The notes: generated by a model from the letters alone, not told the origin. A DNA stretch of 64,000 nt from Chloroflexota bacterium (GCA_016861025.1 BOKO01000020.1:48497-112496), one strand, 5' to 3'. Counted from the stretch's first letter, positions 50,485 through 58,979 are shown. Numbers and translations: made by a program.

Positions 50485-51123
50485 ATGCGCGTGATCGCTG
50501 GCAAAGCCAAAGGGCGCAAACTGATAATGACGCCGGGCGATAGCACGCGCCCGATCACCGATCGCGCCAAAGAAGCGTTGTTCAGCATCCTCGGCGACTG
50601 GATCGAAGATGCGCGTGTGCTCGACCTCTTCGGCGGCACCGGCGGCGTCGGCATCGAATGTCTGAGCCGTGGCGCACGGTGGGTCGATTTTGTCGAGCTG
50701 AATCGCAAAGCCATCGAGACCATTAGCGCCAATCTGCGTCATTGTGGTTTTGCACAACAGGCTGCAGTTGTGCGCGGCGATAGCTTTGCCTATCTGCAAC
50801 GTTATCACGGCGAACCCTACGACCTGATCTTCGTGGCGCCGCCGCAGTATCAGGGTTTGTGGCGCAGGGCATTGACGCTGATCGACGGCAAACCTGATCT
50901 GCTTGCCAGCTATGGCAGCGTCATCGTGCAAATCCATCCGCGCGAGCTGACGCCCGTCGCCCTGGAGTGGTTGGAGGAGTATGACCGGCGTCAGTATGGT
51001 TCGGTGATGCTGCTTTTCTACGCTGCGGCGGAGGATTTGCGCGAGGAGGATGAGTCACTCGACGCCGATGAAGATGACTCCGACGGCGAAGACGCCGCCA
51101 TAGATGATGAGGATGAACTGTGA
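50485..51123 (+). CDS. rsmD: 16S rRNA (guanine(966)-N2)-methyltransferase RsmD-like
   Basis: A 212-residue SAM-dependent methyltransferase. It starts MRVIAGKAKGRKL and continues with STRPITDRAKEALFSIL, the RsmD N-terminal signature. The SAM motif is VLDLFGGTGGVGIECLSRGA and motif III is FVELNRKAIETI. The catalytic motif IV, normally D/N-PPY/F, reads FVAPPQYQG, so the usual acidic/amide residue is Ala. This may be a lineage variant rather than loss of activity. The C-terminal 30 residues are almost entirely Asp/Glu. It overlaps the next gene as GTGA. Confidence 0.9.
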   Translation: MRVIAGKAKGRKLIMTPGDSTRPITDRAKEALFSILGDWIEDARVLDLFGGTGGVGIECLSRGARWVDFVELNRKAIETISANLRHCGFAQQAAVVRGDSFAYLQRYHGEPYDLIFVAPPQYQGLWRRALTLIDGKPDLLASYGSVIVQIHPRELTPVALEWLEEYDRRQYGSVMLLFYAAAEDLREEDESLDADEDDSDGEDAAIDDEDEL

Positions 51124-52544
51124 CGCTGCGTCGCCGCTACGCCGTGATGTCGGTTGAGGAAGTGCAGAATCTGCTTGCGGCTGGCGGGTCGCCGCGCGTG
51201 GCGTTGCTGCCCGCCAAAACCAGCAAGCAGACGCTGGCGGAGACGCTGGCGGCGATGGCGAACGCCGGCGGCGGCGTGGCGCTACTCGGCGTGACAGCAA
51301 AAGGTGCGCCGCAAGTCGGCAACGATCTGGCTGCGCTGCGCGACCAGGTCGTCGAAGCCAGCCTGCTGCCCGACCCGCCGCTGATCCTGCCCAGCCCGCA
51401 GCGCATTACCCTGGGCGACGCCGAGATCATGGTGGTCGCCGTGCCCGAAGGCTTGCCACACGTCTACAACGTGCGCGGCGTCTATCTCACCCGCACCGGC
51501 AGCCAGAATCGCCCGCTGACCACGCCAGAACTGCGCCAACTGTTGCTCGACCGCGCCGAGAGCGGCTACGAAAGCCAGCCGGTCGAGGAGGCGACGCTCG
51601 CCGATCTGGACAGTGCGCGCGTCAGCCGCTATTTCGACCAGCTTGGTTTGCCGCCCGACGAGGACATGGTCGAGGCGCTGCTCAGCCGCGGCTGCGTCAC
51701 CCGCCGCACTGCCGACGGATTGCCTGCCGCAACGCCGCTGCCGACCGTCGCCGGGCTGCTGTTGTTTGGGCGCAACCCCCAGCAATTCCTGCGCAGCGCC
51801 GAGATCATCTGCGTGCGCTATGCCGGCGCCACTATGAGCGACGAATTTGTGCGCCAGGACATCGGCGGTGTGCTGGCGGAGCAGGCGCGACAAGCCGAAA
51901 CCTTTGTCGCCGGCAATATGCGCCGCGGGATGCGCATCCGCGGGCTGGCGCGCGAGGAGACGACCGAGTATCCGCTTGCCGTCGTGCGCGAGGCGATCGT
52001 CAACGCCATCGCGCATCGCGACTACAGTATCCGCGGCGAGGGCATCCGGCTGCTGATGTTCAGCGACCGGCTCGAAGTCTACAGCCCGGGCCGGCTGCCG
52101 GGTCATGTCACGCTGGAAAACATCAAGGACGAACGCTACAGCCGCAACGAGGCGATCGTCGCCGTGCTGACCGACCTCGGCTATATCGAGCGGCTTGGCT
52201 ACGGCATCGATCGCATGATCGCGGCGATGCAAGAGGCCGGTCTGCCTGCGCCGGAGTTTGAGGAGACCGCCGCCGGTTTCCGCGTCACACTGCGTTCGTC
52301 GGGCGAGGAACTGGTCAGCGCGCATCCACAGCAACAGCGTTGGCATCACGCCTTTCTCAACGAGCGGCAGGAGGCGGCGCTGGCGTTCGTGCAGGAGCAC
52401 GGGCGCATCACCAACAGCGATCTGCAGGCGCTGTCGCCCGATGTCCACCCCGAGACGATCCGCCGTGACCTGGCGGATCTGGTCGACAGGAACCTGCTGA
52501 TCCGAATCGGCAGCAAGCGCGCCACCTACTACATTTTGAAGTGA
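51120..52544 (+). CDS. Schlafen/AlbA_2-HATPase transcriptional regulator-like protein
   Basis: A 474-residue cytoplasmic protein. Residues about 15-135 form an AlbA_2 (Schlafen-type) domain (ETLAAMANAGGGVALLGVT ... GVYLTRTGSQNRPLTTPEL). Residues about 255-385 form an HATPase_c_4 domain (EYPLAVVREAIVNAIAHRDYSIRGEGIRLLMFSDRLEVYSPGRLPG). A winged helix closes it (TNSDLQALSPDVHPETIRRDLADLVDRNLLIRIG). Such proteins are often called RecG-like/ATP-dependent helicase but lack helicase motifs. GTG 51120 overlaps rsmD; ATG 51147 is an alternative. Function unknown; may be regulatory or defence-related. Confidence 0.85.
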   Translation: MTLRRRYAVMSVEEVQNLLAAGGSPRVALLPAKTSKQTLAETLAAMANAGGGVALLGVTAKGAPQVGNDLAALRDQVVEASLLPDPPLILPSPQRITLGDAEIMVVAVPEGLPHVYNVRGVYLTRTGSQNRPLTTPELRQLLLDRAESGYESQPVEEATLADLDSARVSRYFDQLGLPPDEDMVEALLSRGCVTRRTADGLPAATPLPTVAGLLLFGRNPQQFLRSAEIICVRYAGATMSDEFVRQDIGGVLAEQARQAETFVAGNMRRGMRIRGLAREETTEYPLAVVREAIVNAIAHRDYSIRGEGIRLLMFSDRLEVYSPGRLPGHVTLENIKDERYSRNEAIVAVLTDLGYIERLGYGIDRMIAAMQEAGLPAPEFEETAAGFRVTLRSSGEELVSAHPQQQRWHHAFLNERQEAALAFVQEHGRITNSDLQALSPDVHPETIRRDLADLVDRNLLIRIGSKRATYYILK

Positions 52545-52739
52545 AGTAGATGTGTTTTGTTAACCTTGCTAAAGCCGCGCCGAAACGTTCACCGCACTTC
52601 GAATTGTAAGATTCCCTTCGTAACGCAACCCCGCCACCTCATAGGCTAACATTGTCGGTTTGGTGAGACAGGTTATGTCTTACTCAGGATCGACGCAACG
52701 GAACAGCACAAAGTCTATGAATTCAAAAATAGGAGTCTC

Positions 52740-53804
52740 ATGAAAAACAGAACGTTTCAGCCGATTGTTGTCCTTGTTATGCTCGTCGCCACCGCTCTGG
52801 CCGGCTGCACAATGCCTGTAACACCCGCCCCTGCTGCGCCACCGGCGGCATCATCTGGCGAGGTTGTCTCTGGCGAGCTGATCGTGTACACCTCGCGCGC
52901 CGAATCACTCTTCAAGCCGGTGCTCGAAGCCTTCAGCCAGGCAAATCCTGACATCAAGGTGACGGTGCTCACCGGCAGCAACGGCGAGCTGGCGGCGAAA
53001 TTGCTGGAAGAGCGCGCCAATCCGCAAGCCGACGTGCTGATCAATAGCGACATCCTCACGATGCAGAGCCTGGCGGAACAAGGCGTCTTTGCCGCCAATC
53101 CATCGGCTGCCGTCGCCGCCGTGCCGGAAACCTACCGCGCCGACGACGGCAGTTGGGTGGCGTTGACGCTGCGCCCGCGCGTAATTATGTACAACACTGA
53201 GCTGGTCGCGCCGGAGGAAGTTCCTACGACGATGATGGGGCTGACTGACCCGCAGTGGAAGGGGCAGGTTGGCTCGGCTGACAGCCGCAACGGCGCGATG
53301 GTGGCGCAGCTTGTCGCCATGCGCCATCTGCTCGACGAGGAGACGATGAGCGCGTTTGTGCGCGGGCTGGTCGCCAATGACACGCAATGGTTCGGCGGCC
53401 ACACCGACGTGCGCAAGGCGGTCGGCGCCGGCGAACTGAAACTGGGGCTGGTCAACCACTACTACTATCATCTCTCCAAAGCCGAGGGCGCGCCGGTCGG
53501 CATTGTCTATCCCGATCAGGGCGAGGGCGAGATGGGGCTGGTCGTCAACTCCACCAATGCTGGCATCGTGCAGGGGTCGAAGCATCCTGCACTGGCGCAA
53601 CTTTTTGTCGATTTTATGCTCTCGCCGGAGGGGCAGAAGGTCTATGCCGAACAGAACTTCGAGTATCCGGTCACCCCAGGTGTGGCGACTGCCGAGGGCG
53701 TGCCGCCGCTGAGTGACTTCAAGCTCGCCGACGTGACGCTGAAGCTGCTGTGGGATGAGCTGCAGCCGACGCAACAGGCGGCGCAGGCGGCGGGGCTGCC
53801 ATAG
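52740..53804 (+). CDS. Fe(III)-type ABC transporter substrate-binding lipoprotein
   Basis: A 354-residue binding protein of the FbpA/FutA family. Lipoprotein signal VLVMLVATALAGC; then GELIVYTSRAESLFKPVLEAFSQANPDIKV, the family's start. NHYYYHLSKAEG carries the adjacent Tyr residues that bind ferric iron in FbpA. GIVYPDQGEGEMGLVVNSTNAGIV follows, also typical. The neighbouring permease and ATPase of the same class confirm the transporter. The upstream 195 bases hold no gene. Confidence 0.93.
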   Translation: MKNRTFQPIVVLVMLVATALAGCTMPVTPAPAAPPAASSGEVVSGELIVYTSRAESLFKPVLEAFSQANPDIKVTVLTGSNGELAAKLLEERANPQADVLINSDILTMQSLAEQGVFAANPSAAVAAVPETYRADDGSWVALTLRPRVIMYNTELVAPEEVPTTMMGLTDPQWKGQVGSADSRNGAMVAQLVAMRHLLDEETMSAFVRGLVANDTQWFGGHTDVRKAVGAGELKLGLVNHYYYHLSKAEGAPVGIVYPDQGEGEMGLVVNSTNAGIVQGSKHPALAQLFVDFMLSPEGQKVYAEQNFEYPVTPGVATAEGVPPLSDFKLADVTLKLLWDELQPTQQAAQAAGLP

Positions 53805-53894
53805 GTTGACGCATAGAGCGCACTGGTCAAAAGGCGCTGCCTCAACGAAAGCGCGTTAACAGTGCAACACACACACTTTCGGCAAGAAGTTCGA

Positions 53895-53922
53895 TTGACC
53901 CATCCGCTTTCGTGCGTATAAT
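53895..53922 (+). promoter_or_regulatory. Strong sigma70-like promoter of the HicB/VapC pair
   Basis: TTGACC (53895-53900), 16 bases, then a consensus TATAAT (53917-53922). Transcription would start near 53929, about 90 bases before the antitoxin ATG. It shows that the toxin-antitoxin pair has its own promoter inside the iron-transport gene run. Confidence 0.6.
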
Positions 53923-53967
53923 ACCATAAATTGACGTATCGCGGAGTGGTGTTGATGAAGGTGAATT

Positions 53968-53997
53968 GCGGGAGCCGCCCTACAGGGTGGCTCCCGC
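53968..53997 (+). promoter_or_regulatory. Leader hairpin ahead of the HicB-like gene
   Basis: A 13-base stem (53968-53980 with 53985-53997, one G.U) and a four-base loop lie between promoter and ATG 54018. There is no T tract, so attenuation, RNA stability or a binding site are all possible. Confidence 0.5.
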
Positions 53998-54017
53998 ACG
54001 AGAGAGTGAAAGAGACT

Positions 54018-54332
54018 ATGCAGGTGCGCTACACAGCAATGATACGTGAACCATCGCCTGGAAACTACGTCGCCATTGCCCCTGCAGCACCCGGTTGCCG
54101 CGGCGAGGGACGCAGCCGGCGTGAGGCGCTTGATCGGCTGACAATCGCGATTGAAGACTGGCTCCAGAGCATGGAGATCGCAATTATTGAGGTTAACGCG
54201 CCGCCGAAGGTGCTCAATTTATCCCCGAACCCCTGGCTGGATAGCGCTGGAAGCTTTGCAGATGATCCGACGCTTGATGCGTTGTTGACCGAGATCTACG
54301 CTGAGCGGGATGCCGAGAGGTCTGCTACGTGA
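54018..54332 (+). CDS. HicB-like antitoxin
   Basis: A 104-residue protein with the HicB partial-RNase-H-like fold: MQVRYTAMIREPSPGNYVAIAPAAPGCRGEGRSRREALDRLTIAIEDWL. That is the usual beta-beta-beta-alpha pattern ending in the EA-x-L-x-x-A helix. The C-terminal part (PTLDALLTEIYAERDAERS) is a helix that could hold the toxin. The frame opens at 53931, but the first 29 residues cover the leader hairpin and are not conserved-looking, so ATG 54018 is preferred. The partner is a PIN nuclease rather than HicA. Confidence 0.75.
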   Translation: MQVRYTAMIREPSPGNYVAIAPAAPGCRGEGRSRREALDRLTIAIEDWLQSMEIAIIEVNAPPKVLNLSPNPWLDSAGSFADDPTLDALLTEIYAERDAERSAT

Positions 54333-54754
54333 CTGTCACGGTATTCGTGCTGGATACCGACATTGTGACTCATGTTCAGGCTGGGAGGCAGCCAGCGATG
54401 CGCTATCTGGCAGCAACACCTTCCAATTATGTGTTCACGACCGTCATCACCCTGCGCGAGCAGTTGCGAGGAAGATTGGCTGCGATTGACCGGGCAGCGG
54501 AGGGTCCGGAGTTAGAATTTGCCTACGACAGACTACTCGCAACAGTGAATTACTTTGCGCGGGTGCAGGTGCTGCCGTTCACCGCCGCTGCTCTAAAGCA
54601 GCTTCAACAATTACGTCAACAACAAATTCGCATCGGCACTCAGGACTTACGCATCGCCGCGATTGTACTCTCTGTAAACGGCGTGTTGGTGACTGGCAAC
54701 CGCCGCGATTATGAGAAGATTCCTGGCTTGCAGATCGAGGACTGGACGCGCTGA
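54329..54754 (+). CDS. vapC: VapC-type PIN-domain toxin
   Basis: A 141-residue type II toxin ribonuclease. PIN acidic residues: VLDTDIVTHV (D9, D11), TLREQLRG (Glu near 44), IGTQDLRIAAIVLSVNGVLVTGNRRDYEKIPGLQIEDW (Asp near 102 and 122). The ending NRRDYEKIPGLQIEDW is the usual VapC C-terminus. The start is GTG in a GTGA overlap with the HicB-like gene. It sits 19 bases upstream of the iron permease gene. Confidence 0.9.
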   Translation: MTVTVFVLDTDIVTHVQAGRQPAMRYLAATPSNYVFTTVITLREQLRGRLAAIDRAAEGPELEFAYDRLLATVNYFARVQVLPFTAAALKQLQQLRQQQIRIGTQDLRIAAIVLSVNGVLVTGNRRDYEKIPGLQIEDWTR

Positions 54755-54773
54755 ACAGAGCGATAATGAATCA

Positions 54774-56396
54774 ATGAGAAGACCTCCCTGGCCCCTTGTG
54801 CTCATTGCACTGTTAGTGAGCCTGCTCGCTGTCACCCCGCTGATCTACATCGTCTTCCGCGCCGTGAGCGCCGACCCGGCGACGTGGGCGCGGCTATGGA
54901 GCGGGCAGATGCCGGATTTGCTCTGGCAGACCGCCGTGCTGCTGGTCGGGACGATTGCCTTTGCGCTGGTCGTCGGTGTTGGCATGGCGTGGCTGGTCGA
55001 ACGCAGCGACCTGCCGGGACGTTCGCTCTGGCGCGTGCTGCTGGCGCTGCCGCTGGCGCTGCCCGGCTACGTGGCGGCAATCACCTATATCATTTTGCTG
55101 CGGCGCGGCGGCGTGGTCGATCGGTTGCTGATCGATTATGCTGGCTTTGGCCGCGGCGAGGCGCCGTTGCCGCCGCTCTACAACGTGGGCGGCGCCATCC
55201 TGATCATCGGACTGGTCACCTATCCCTACATCTACCTGCCGACTGCGGCTGCGCTGCGTTCGGTCGACCGGTCGCTCGAAGAGGCGGCGCGCATGTTGGG
55301 GCGCAGCGGCTGGAACGCGTTTCGCCAGATCACGCTGCCGTTGGTGCTGCCGGCGGTGGCGGGGGGCGCGCTGCTTGTCGGTCTCTACGTGCTCTCTGAT
55401 TTTGGCACGGTGGCGATGCTGCGCTATCGCACCTTCACTACCGCGATCTACAACCAGTTCACGGGGCAGATCGACCGCTCCGGTGCAGCGATCCTCAGCG
55501 TGGTGCTGATTCTGCTGGCGCTGCCGCTGCTCTTTGGCGAGGGCTGGTTCAGCCGCCGCAAACGTCGCCTGACCTCCGACACGGTGTGGCGACCGCGGCA
55601 GTTGGTGAAGCTGGGGCGCTGGCGCTGGCTGGCGTTGACGCTGACGGCGCTGGTCGTACTGCTGGCGTTGGGGCTGCCGCTGCTTGTGCTCGGCGGTCTC
55701 AGCATCCAGGGCTGGCTCTTCCCGACCGAAGCCGACCGCATCTGGGGTGTCAACAACGAGGGCATCCTGGTCTTTGGCTTCAACAGCCTGCTGGTGGCGA
55801 CGCTGGCGGCAACCTTTGCGACGACCTTGGCGCTGGGACCGCTTTATCTGGCGGTGCGCTTTCCCAGCCGATTGTCGCGCATCGTGTTGACCCTGAGCCG
55901 CAGTCCGTTTGCGCTGCCCGGCATCATCATTGGTCTGGCGTTCGTGCTGCTGATCAACCGCTGGGCGCCCTTTGTCTACGGCACGATCTTTGCGTTGATT
56001 TTTGCGTTTGTTTTCCGATTGTTGCCGCAATCGCTGTCGACCGGCGAATCGGCGCTGCGCTCGGTGGCGCCCTCGCTGGAGGAGGCGGCGCGCACGATGG
56101 GCGTTGCGCCGGCGCGAGTCTTCTGGCGCGTGACCTTGCCGGTGGCGGCGCCGGGCATCCTGGCAAGCTGGGTGCTGGTCTTCATCACGGCGATGAAAGA
56201 GTTGCCGACCGCGATCCTGCTGCGTCCGCCCGGCTTCGACACGTTGCCGGTGCGCATCTGGGCGGCGGCAAGCGAGAGCGTGCACACGCAAGCCGCGCCG
56301 CCAGCCTTTCTGCTCATCCTGCTGACGACGCTGCTCCTCCTGCCGCTGATGCACAGCCAGTTGGGGATCGACCGCGCCATGCAGGAGAATCTTTGA
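54774..56396 (+). CDS. Fe(III)-type ABC transporter permease (fused double permease)
   Basis: A 540-residue permease with about twelve TM segments and two permease domains, as in FbpB/SfuB. Both EAA loops are seen: AALRSVDRSLEEAARMLGRSGWNAFRQITLPLVLP in the first half and ALRSVAPSLEEAARTMGVAPARVFWRVTLPVAAPG in the second. It pairs with the upstream binding protein and the downstream ATPase. ATG 54774 begins a typical signal-anchor; the frame opens at 54711 inside the toxin gene. Confidence 0.94.
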   Translation: MRRPPWPLVLIALLVSLLAVTPLIYIVFRAVSADPATWARLWSGQMPDLLWQTAVLLVGTIAFALVVGVGMAWLVERSDLPGRSLWRVLLALPLALPGYVAAITYIILLRRGGVVDRLLIDYAGFGRGEAPLPPLYNVGGAILIIGLVTYPYIYLPTAAALRSVDRSLEEAARMLGRSGWNAFRQITLPLVLPAVAGGALLVGLYVLSDFGTVAMLRYRTFTTAIYNQFTGQIDRSGAAILSVVLILLALPLLFGEGWFSRRKRRLTSDTVWRPRQLVKLGRWRWLALTLTALVVLLALGLPLLVLGGLSIQGWLFPTEADRIWGVNNEGILVFGFNSLLVATLAATFATTLALGPLYLAVRFPSRLSRIVLTLSRSPFALPGIIIGLAFVLLINRWAPFVYGTIFALIFAFVFRLLPQSLSTGESALRSVAPSLEEAARTMGVAPARVFWRVTLPVAAPGILASWVLVFITAMKELPTAILLRPPGFDTLPVRIWAAASESVHTQAAPPAFLLILLTTLLLLPLMHSQLGIDRAMQENL

Positions 56397-56410
56397 TCAT
56401 GGAAGTGGGG

Positions 56411-56495
56411 ATAGACCGCGGATGACGCGGATTCGGCGGATCGAAGCTGATCAAATCCGCATGAATCCGCTTAATCCGTGTGATCCGCGGTCTAT
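56411..56495. repeat. Intergenic inverted repeat between permease and ATPase genes
   Basis: 31-base arms 56411-56441 and 56465-56495 pair at 27 of 31 positions around a 23-base loop. The outer 13 bases (ATAGACCGCGGAT / ATCCGCGGTCTAT) are perfect. Sub-units of the ATCCGC type recur within the arms. Dispersed-repeat character is likely. Confidence 0.7.
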
Positions 56496-56525
56496 TCCTC
56501 ATCTCACTTTGTAGAAGGATCGTAG

Positions 56526-57560
56526 TTGTCGGCGATGACTGAGGCGTTGATTTCGGTTCAGAATGTGGTGAAACGGTATGGCGACGTGGGCGCGGCGGTG
56601 GCGGGCGTCTCGTTCGACGTTCCGCGCGGGACGATTGTGGCGCTGCTCGGTCCCAGCGGCTGCGGCAAGACGACGACGCTGCGCCTGATCGCCGGGCTGG
56701 AGACGCCCAACAGCGGCGCGATCTGGTTGGAAGGGCGCAAGGTGGCGGGCGACGGCGCCTGGGTGCCACCAGAAGCGCGGCGCGTGGGCATGGTCTTTCA
56801 GGATGGCGCACTCTTTCCGCATCTCACTGTGGCGCAAAACATTGCCTTCCCGCTCAACAAACGCAACGGGCGCGGGCGCGTCGAAGAGCTGCTTGACCTG
56901 GTCGGGATGCGCGGCTATGGCGAGCGCTACCCGCACCAACTGTCGGGCGGGCAACAGCAGCGCGTGGCGTTGGCGCGCGCGCTGGCGCCGGAGCCGTCGG
57001 TCGTGTTGCTCGACGAACCTTTCTCGCGGCTCGATGCGGCGCTGCGCGTCTCCCTGCGCGAGGATGTGCGTGCGATCGTCAAACGCACCGGCGCCACGAC
57101 CATTTTTGTCACGCACGACCAGGAGGAGGCGCTGAGCATCGCCGACGTCGTGGTCGTGATGTTCGACGGCAGGGCGGTGCAGGTCGGCGCGCCGCAGGAG
57201 ATTTACACGCGCCCCGCCACGCGCGCCATCGCCACCTTCGTCGGTGAGGCCAATCTGCTCCCCGGCGTCGCCACCGGCGCCGTCGCCGAGAGCGCGCTGG
57301 GGCGCGTCATCCTCGCCACGCCGCAGCATGGGCCGGTCGACATCATGGTGCGCCCGGAGGCAATCGAACTGCGTGCGGTGCGCGAAGGGCGGGCGCAGAT
57401 CGAGCGCATCCGCTACTTCGGGCACGATCAGTCGCTGCACCTGCGTCTGCATGGCGGCGGCGAACTCGACGTGCGCAGCCTGCCCCGCCCCGACCTGCGC
57501 GTCGGGCAGGAGGTGGATGTGTTTGTGCGCGGGGTGGTGGTGGCGTATCCAAGCGTTTGA
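56526..57560 (+). CDS. Fe(III)-type ABC transporter ATP-binding protein
   Basis: A 344-residue ATPase of the FbpC/PotA group. Walker A GPSGCGKTT, Q-loop MVFQDGALFPHLTV, signature LSGGQQQRVALARAL, Walker B VVLLDEPFSRLDAALR and switch His FVTHDQEEAL are intact. The C-terminal 110 residues form the TOBE-type regulatory domain (VDIMVRPEAIELRAV). TTG 56526 has AAGGA six bases upstream; ATG 56535 is the alternative start. It ends 31 bases before a clear terminator. Confidence 0.94.
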   Translation: MSAMTEALISVQNVVKRYGDVGAAVAGVSFDVPRGTIVALLGPSGCGKTTTLRLIAGLETPNSGAIWLEGRKVAGDGAWVPPEARRVGMVFQDGALFPHLTVAQNIAFPLNKRNGRGRVEELLDLVGMRGYGERYPHQLSGGQQQRVALARALAPEPSVVLLDEPFSRLDAALRVSLREDVRAIVKRTGATTIFVTHDQEEALSIADVVVVMFDGRAVQVGAPQEIYTRPATRAIATFVGEANLLPGVATGAVAESALGRVILATPQHGPVDIMVRPEAIELRAVREGRAQIERIRYFGHDQSLHLRLHGGGELDVRSLPRPDLRVGQEVDVFVRGVVVAYPSV

Positions 57561-57591
57561 GAAGTTTACGTCAAATACCGACTTTCTATAC

Positions 57592-57631
57592 GGTCACGGT
57601 TTGAGACAATAAACCGTGACCTTTTTCTTTT
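57592..57631 (+). terminator. Intrinsic terminator of the iron-transport genes
   Basis: An 11-base perfect stem (GGTCACGGTTT at 57592-57602 with AAACCGTGACC at 57611-57621), eight-base loop and the tract TTTTTCTTTT form a textbook Rho-independent terminator, 31 bases after the ATPase stop. Confidence 0.92.
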
Positions 57632-57870
57632 GTAATCCTGGCGACTCTATCTGTCTCACACCTGGCAAAAGCTGCAATGGAAGTTGCATCTTATCCCGTT
57701 GAACTAGAAGAATACATCAGCAATAATCGGAGCGTAGGTTTCTTTAGAACCAAATCAAGAGGGAATCGTCATAAAGAAGCAAAGAGCGGAATTGAGAATG
57801 GGAGCCAAGTCGAGTAATGTCCAGTATGCGATCAATCATCGTGATGGTGCTGCAGCAGAAATTGAAGTGA
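57632..57870. other. Lower-GC intergenic stretch after the terminator
   Basis: No intact gene. An open segment of about 70 codons in another frame (about 57742-57960) overlaps the start of the broken paralogue and could be its frameshifted N-terminal part, but the similarity is too weak to assert. Confidence 0.4.
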
Positions 57871-58194
57871 TATGGAGCCAGCAAGCTACACACTGGTTGG
57901 TTGGACCGAGACAGGAGAGCGCATGGCATCGACGAAATCGTCGATGCAACAAAGGTAGACTTTGACCTGAAGGAAGCTATACAGTCGGTGCTACCTACAA
58001 GTCCAGATGCGCCTGATTACGGAGCACAAATGGCTGGATTCATGGTGGTGGATGGCTCTATCACGATCTCCGAACTGGGGCTGGGAAAGCTAATGTCTGA
58101 TGAGCGTGTACTCTTGGTAGATACGACTGCGCATGAGGTGCAAAAACTGGCAGGAGTGGAACAGGCTTCTGTTCGTCTTCCAACGCCTTTTTAG
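57871..58194 (+). pseudogene. Truncated paralogue of the exported protein at 59027
   Basis: A 107-codon open segment without a convincing start. It is entered after a TGA at 57868-57870. Its product aligns by eye with the C-terminal half of the 59027 protein: KLHTGWLDRD with GLHTGAVLIDD, QMAGFMVVDGS with IIGVMVVRGT, LLVDTTAHEVQKLAG with YVVDVMPYLLTIELAK, and VRLPTPF with VDVPSPHW. The N-terminal half and signal peptide are missing or out of frame. Frameshift or truncation is inferred. Confidence 0.55.
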
Positions 58195-58436
58195 TCCATG
58201 GAATGGCGTACTGGCCAGTGAATCAAATTACCCTGGCAATTCTGCCAGGGTAAACCTGGTATATGACGCTGATAGGAACTGTCAATTCTCCCGTTGAAAT
58301 AAGGTTTGTGATGAAGGAGAATAGCAGTTGTCTGGCAAACATGGGCAAAAGTTCATAACTGTTGTGTTCTACATGCCTGCCATATCAGATATTTGGATGA
58401 AGGCAACATATCTTGAAAGGAGTTCTCGGGGAAACT

Positions 58437-58979
58437 ATGGCTCATAGAAATTTCATCATGACAAATGTCAAGTTGCTGGCGCCGTTCCTTGCAGTTGGCG
58501 CGCTCCTGATTTTGGCAAGCGTAGCTTTTGCTGCATGGGCTCCAAACTTTTCATCAGCCCCTTATACTGGAAGCTTCTCTTTGTCGACAACATCAGATGC
58601 ACAAGTAGGCTTTGCTCAGTATATAAAATGGAATTCGAGTGGGCGCCTTGCATTACAATCAGATGCTAACCCTCAACTTGACATGACAGCTGATTGCACA
58701 GTTGACAACCCTGGAGGAGATCGACTGGGGTACAGCGTGTTCTACACCAATATCCCCAATTCAGGTGTGCAAGTATGGAACGACTGCGGAAACCTTTCTG
58801 TCAAAGAGGAAGTAGATCTCAAGATCAATAAAGCAAGCATTCAAGCGGAGTCTCCATATTACTATCAAGTGCATTACAAGAAATATCAGTATAGCGTCAA
58901 TGGCGCAATCAATCTTTCATATCAGCGAGATAATTCACCAACTCATGATCATCTAGATAAAGTGCTATATAGTAACTGA
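58437..58979 (+). CDS. Small exported protein, no recognised family
   Basis: A 180-residue protein with a signal peptide (residues about 10-32, LLAPFLAVGALLILASVAFAAWA). The mature part is rich in Ser, Tyr, Asn and Asp, with two Cys (TADCTVD, WNDCGN) likely forming one disulfide, and a Tyr-rich segment (SPYYYQVHYKKYQYSVNG). It looks like a beta-sandwich. The frame opens at a TTG at 58413; ATG 58437 gives the natural signal peptide, and AAAGGAG lies 14 bases upstream. GC is clearly lower than in the rest of the window. Its stop is followed after 47 bases by the next exported protein. Function unknown. Confidence 0.7.
   Translation: MAHRNFIMTNVKLLAPFLAVGALLILASVAFAAWAPNFSSAPYTGSFSLSTTSDAQVGFAQYIKWNSSGRLALQSDANPQLDMTADCTVDNPGGDRLGYSVFYTNIPNSGVQVWNDCGNLSVKEEVDLKINKASIQAESPYYYQVHYKKYQYSVNGAINLSYQRDNSPTHDHLDKVLYSN

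Noticed and set aside
51282..52448. A 388-codon minus-strand open frame opposite the AlbA_2 protein
   Set aside because: Shadow of the real gene; His/Arg/Gln-rich without motifs.
52652..52679. Promoter TTGTCG-16-TATGTC before the ferric-binding-protein gene
   Set aside because: Only a weak -10 match; not listed as a feature.
54894..56354. A 486-codon minus-strand open frame opposite the iron permease
   Set aside because: Composition is Arg/Gln/His-rich and repetitive as in antisense shadows of GC-rich membrane protein genes.
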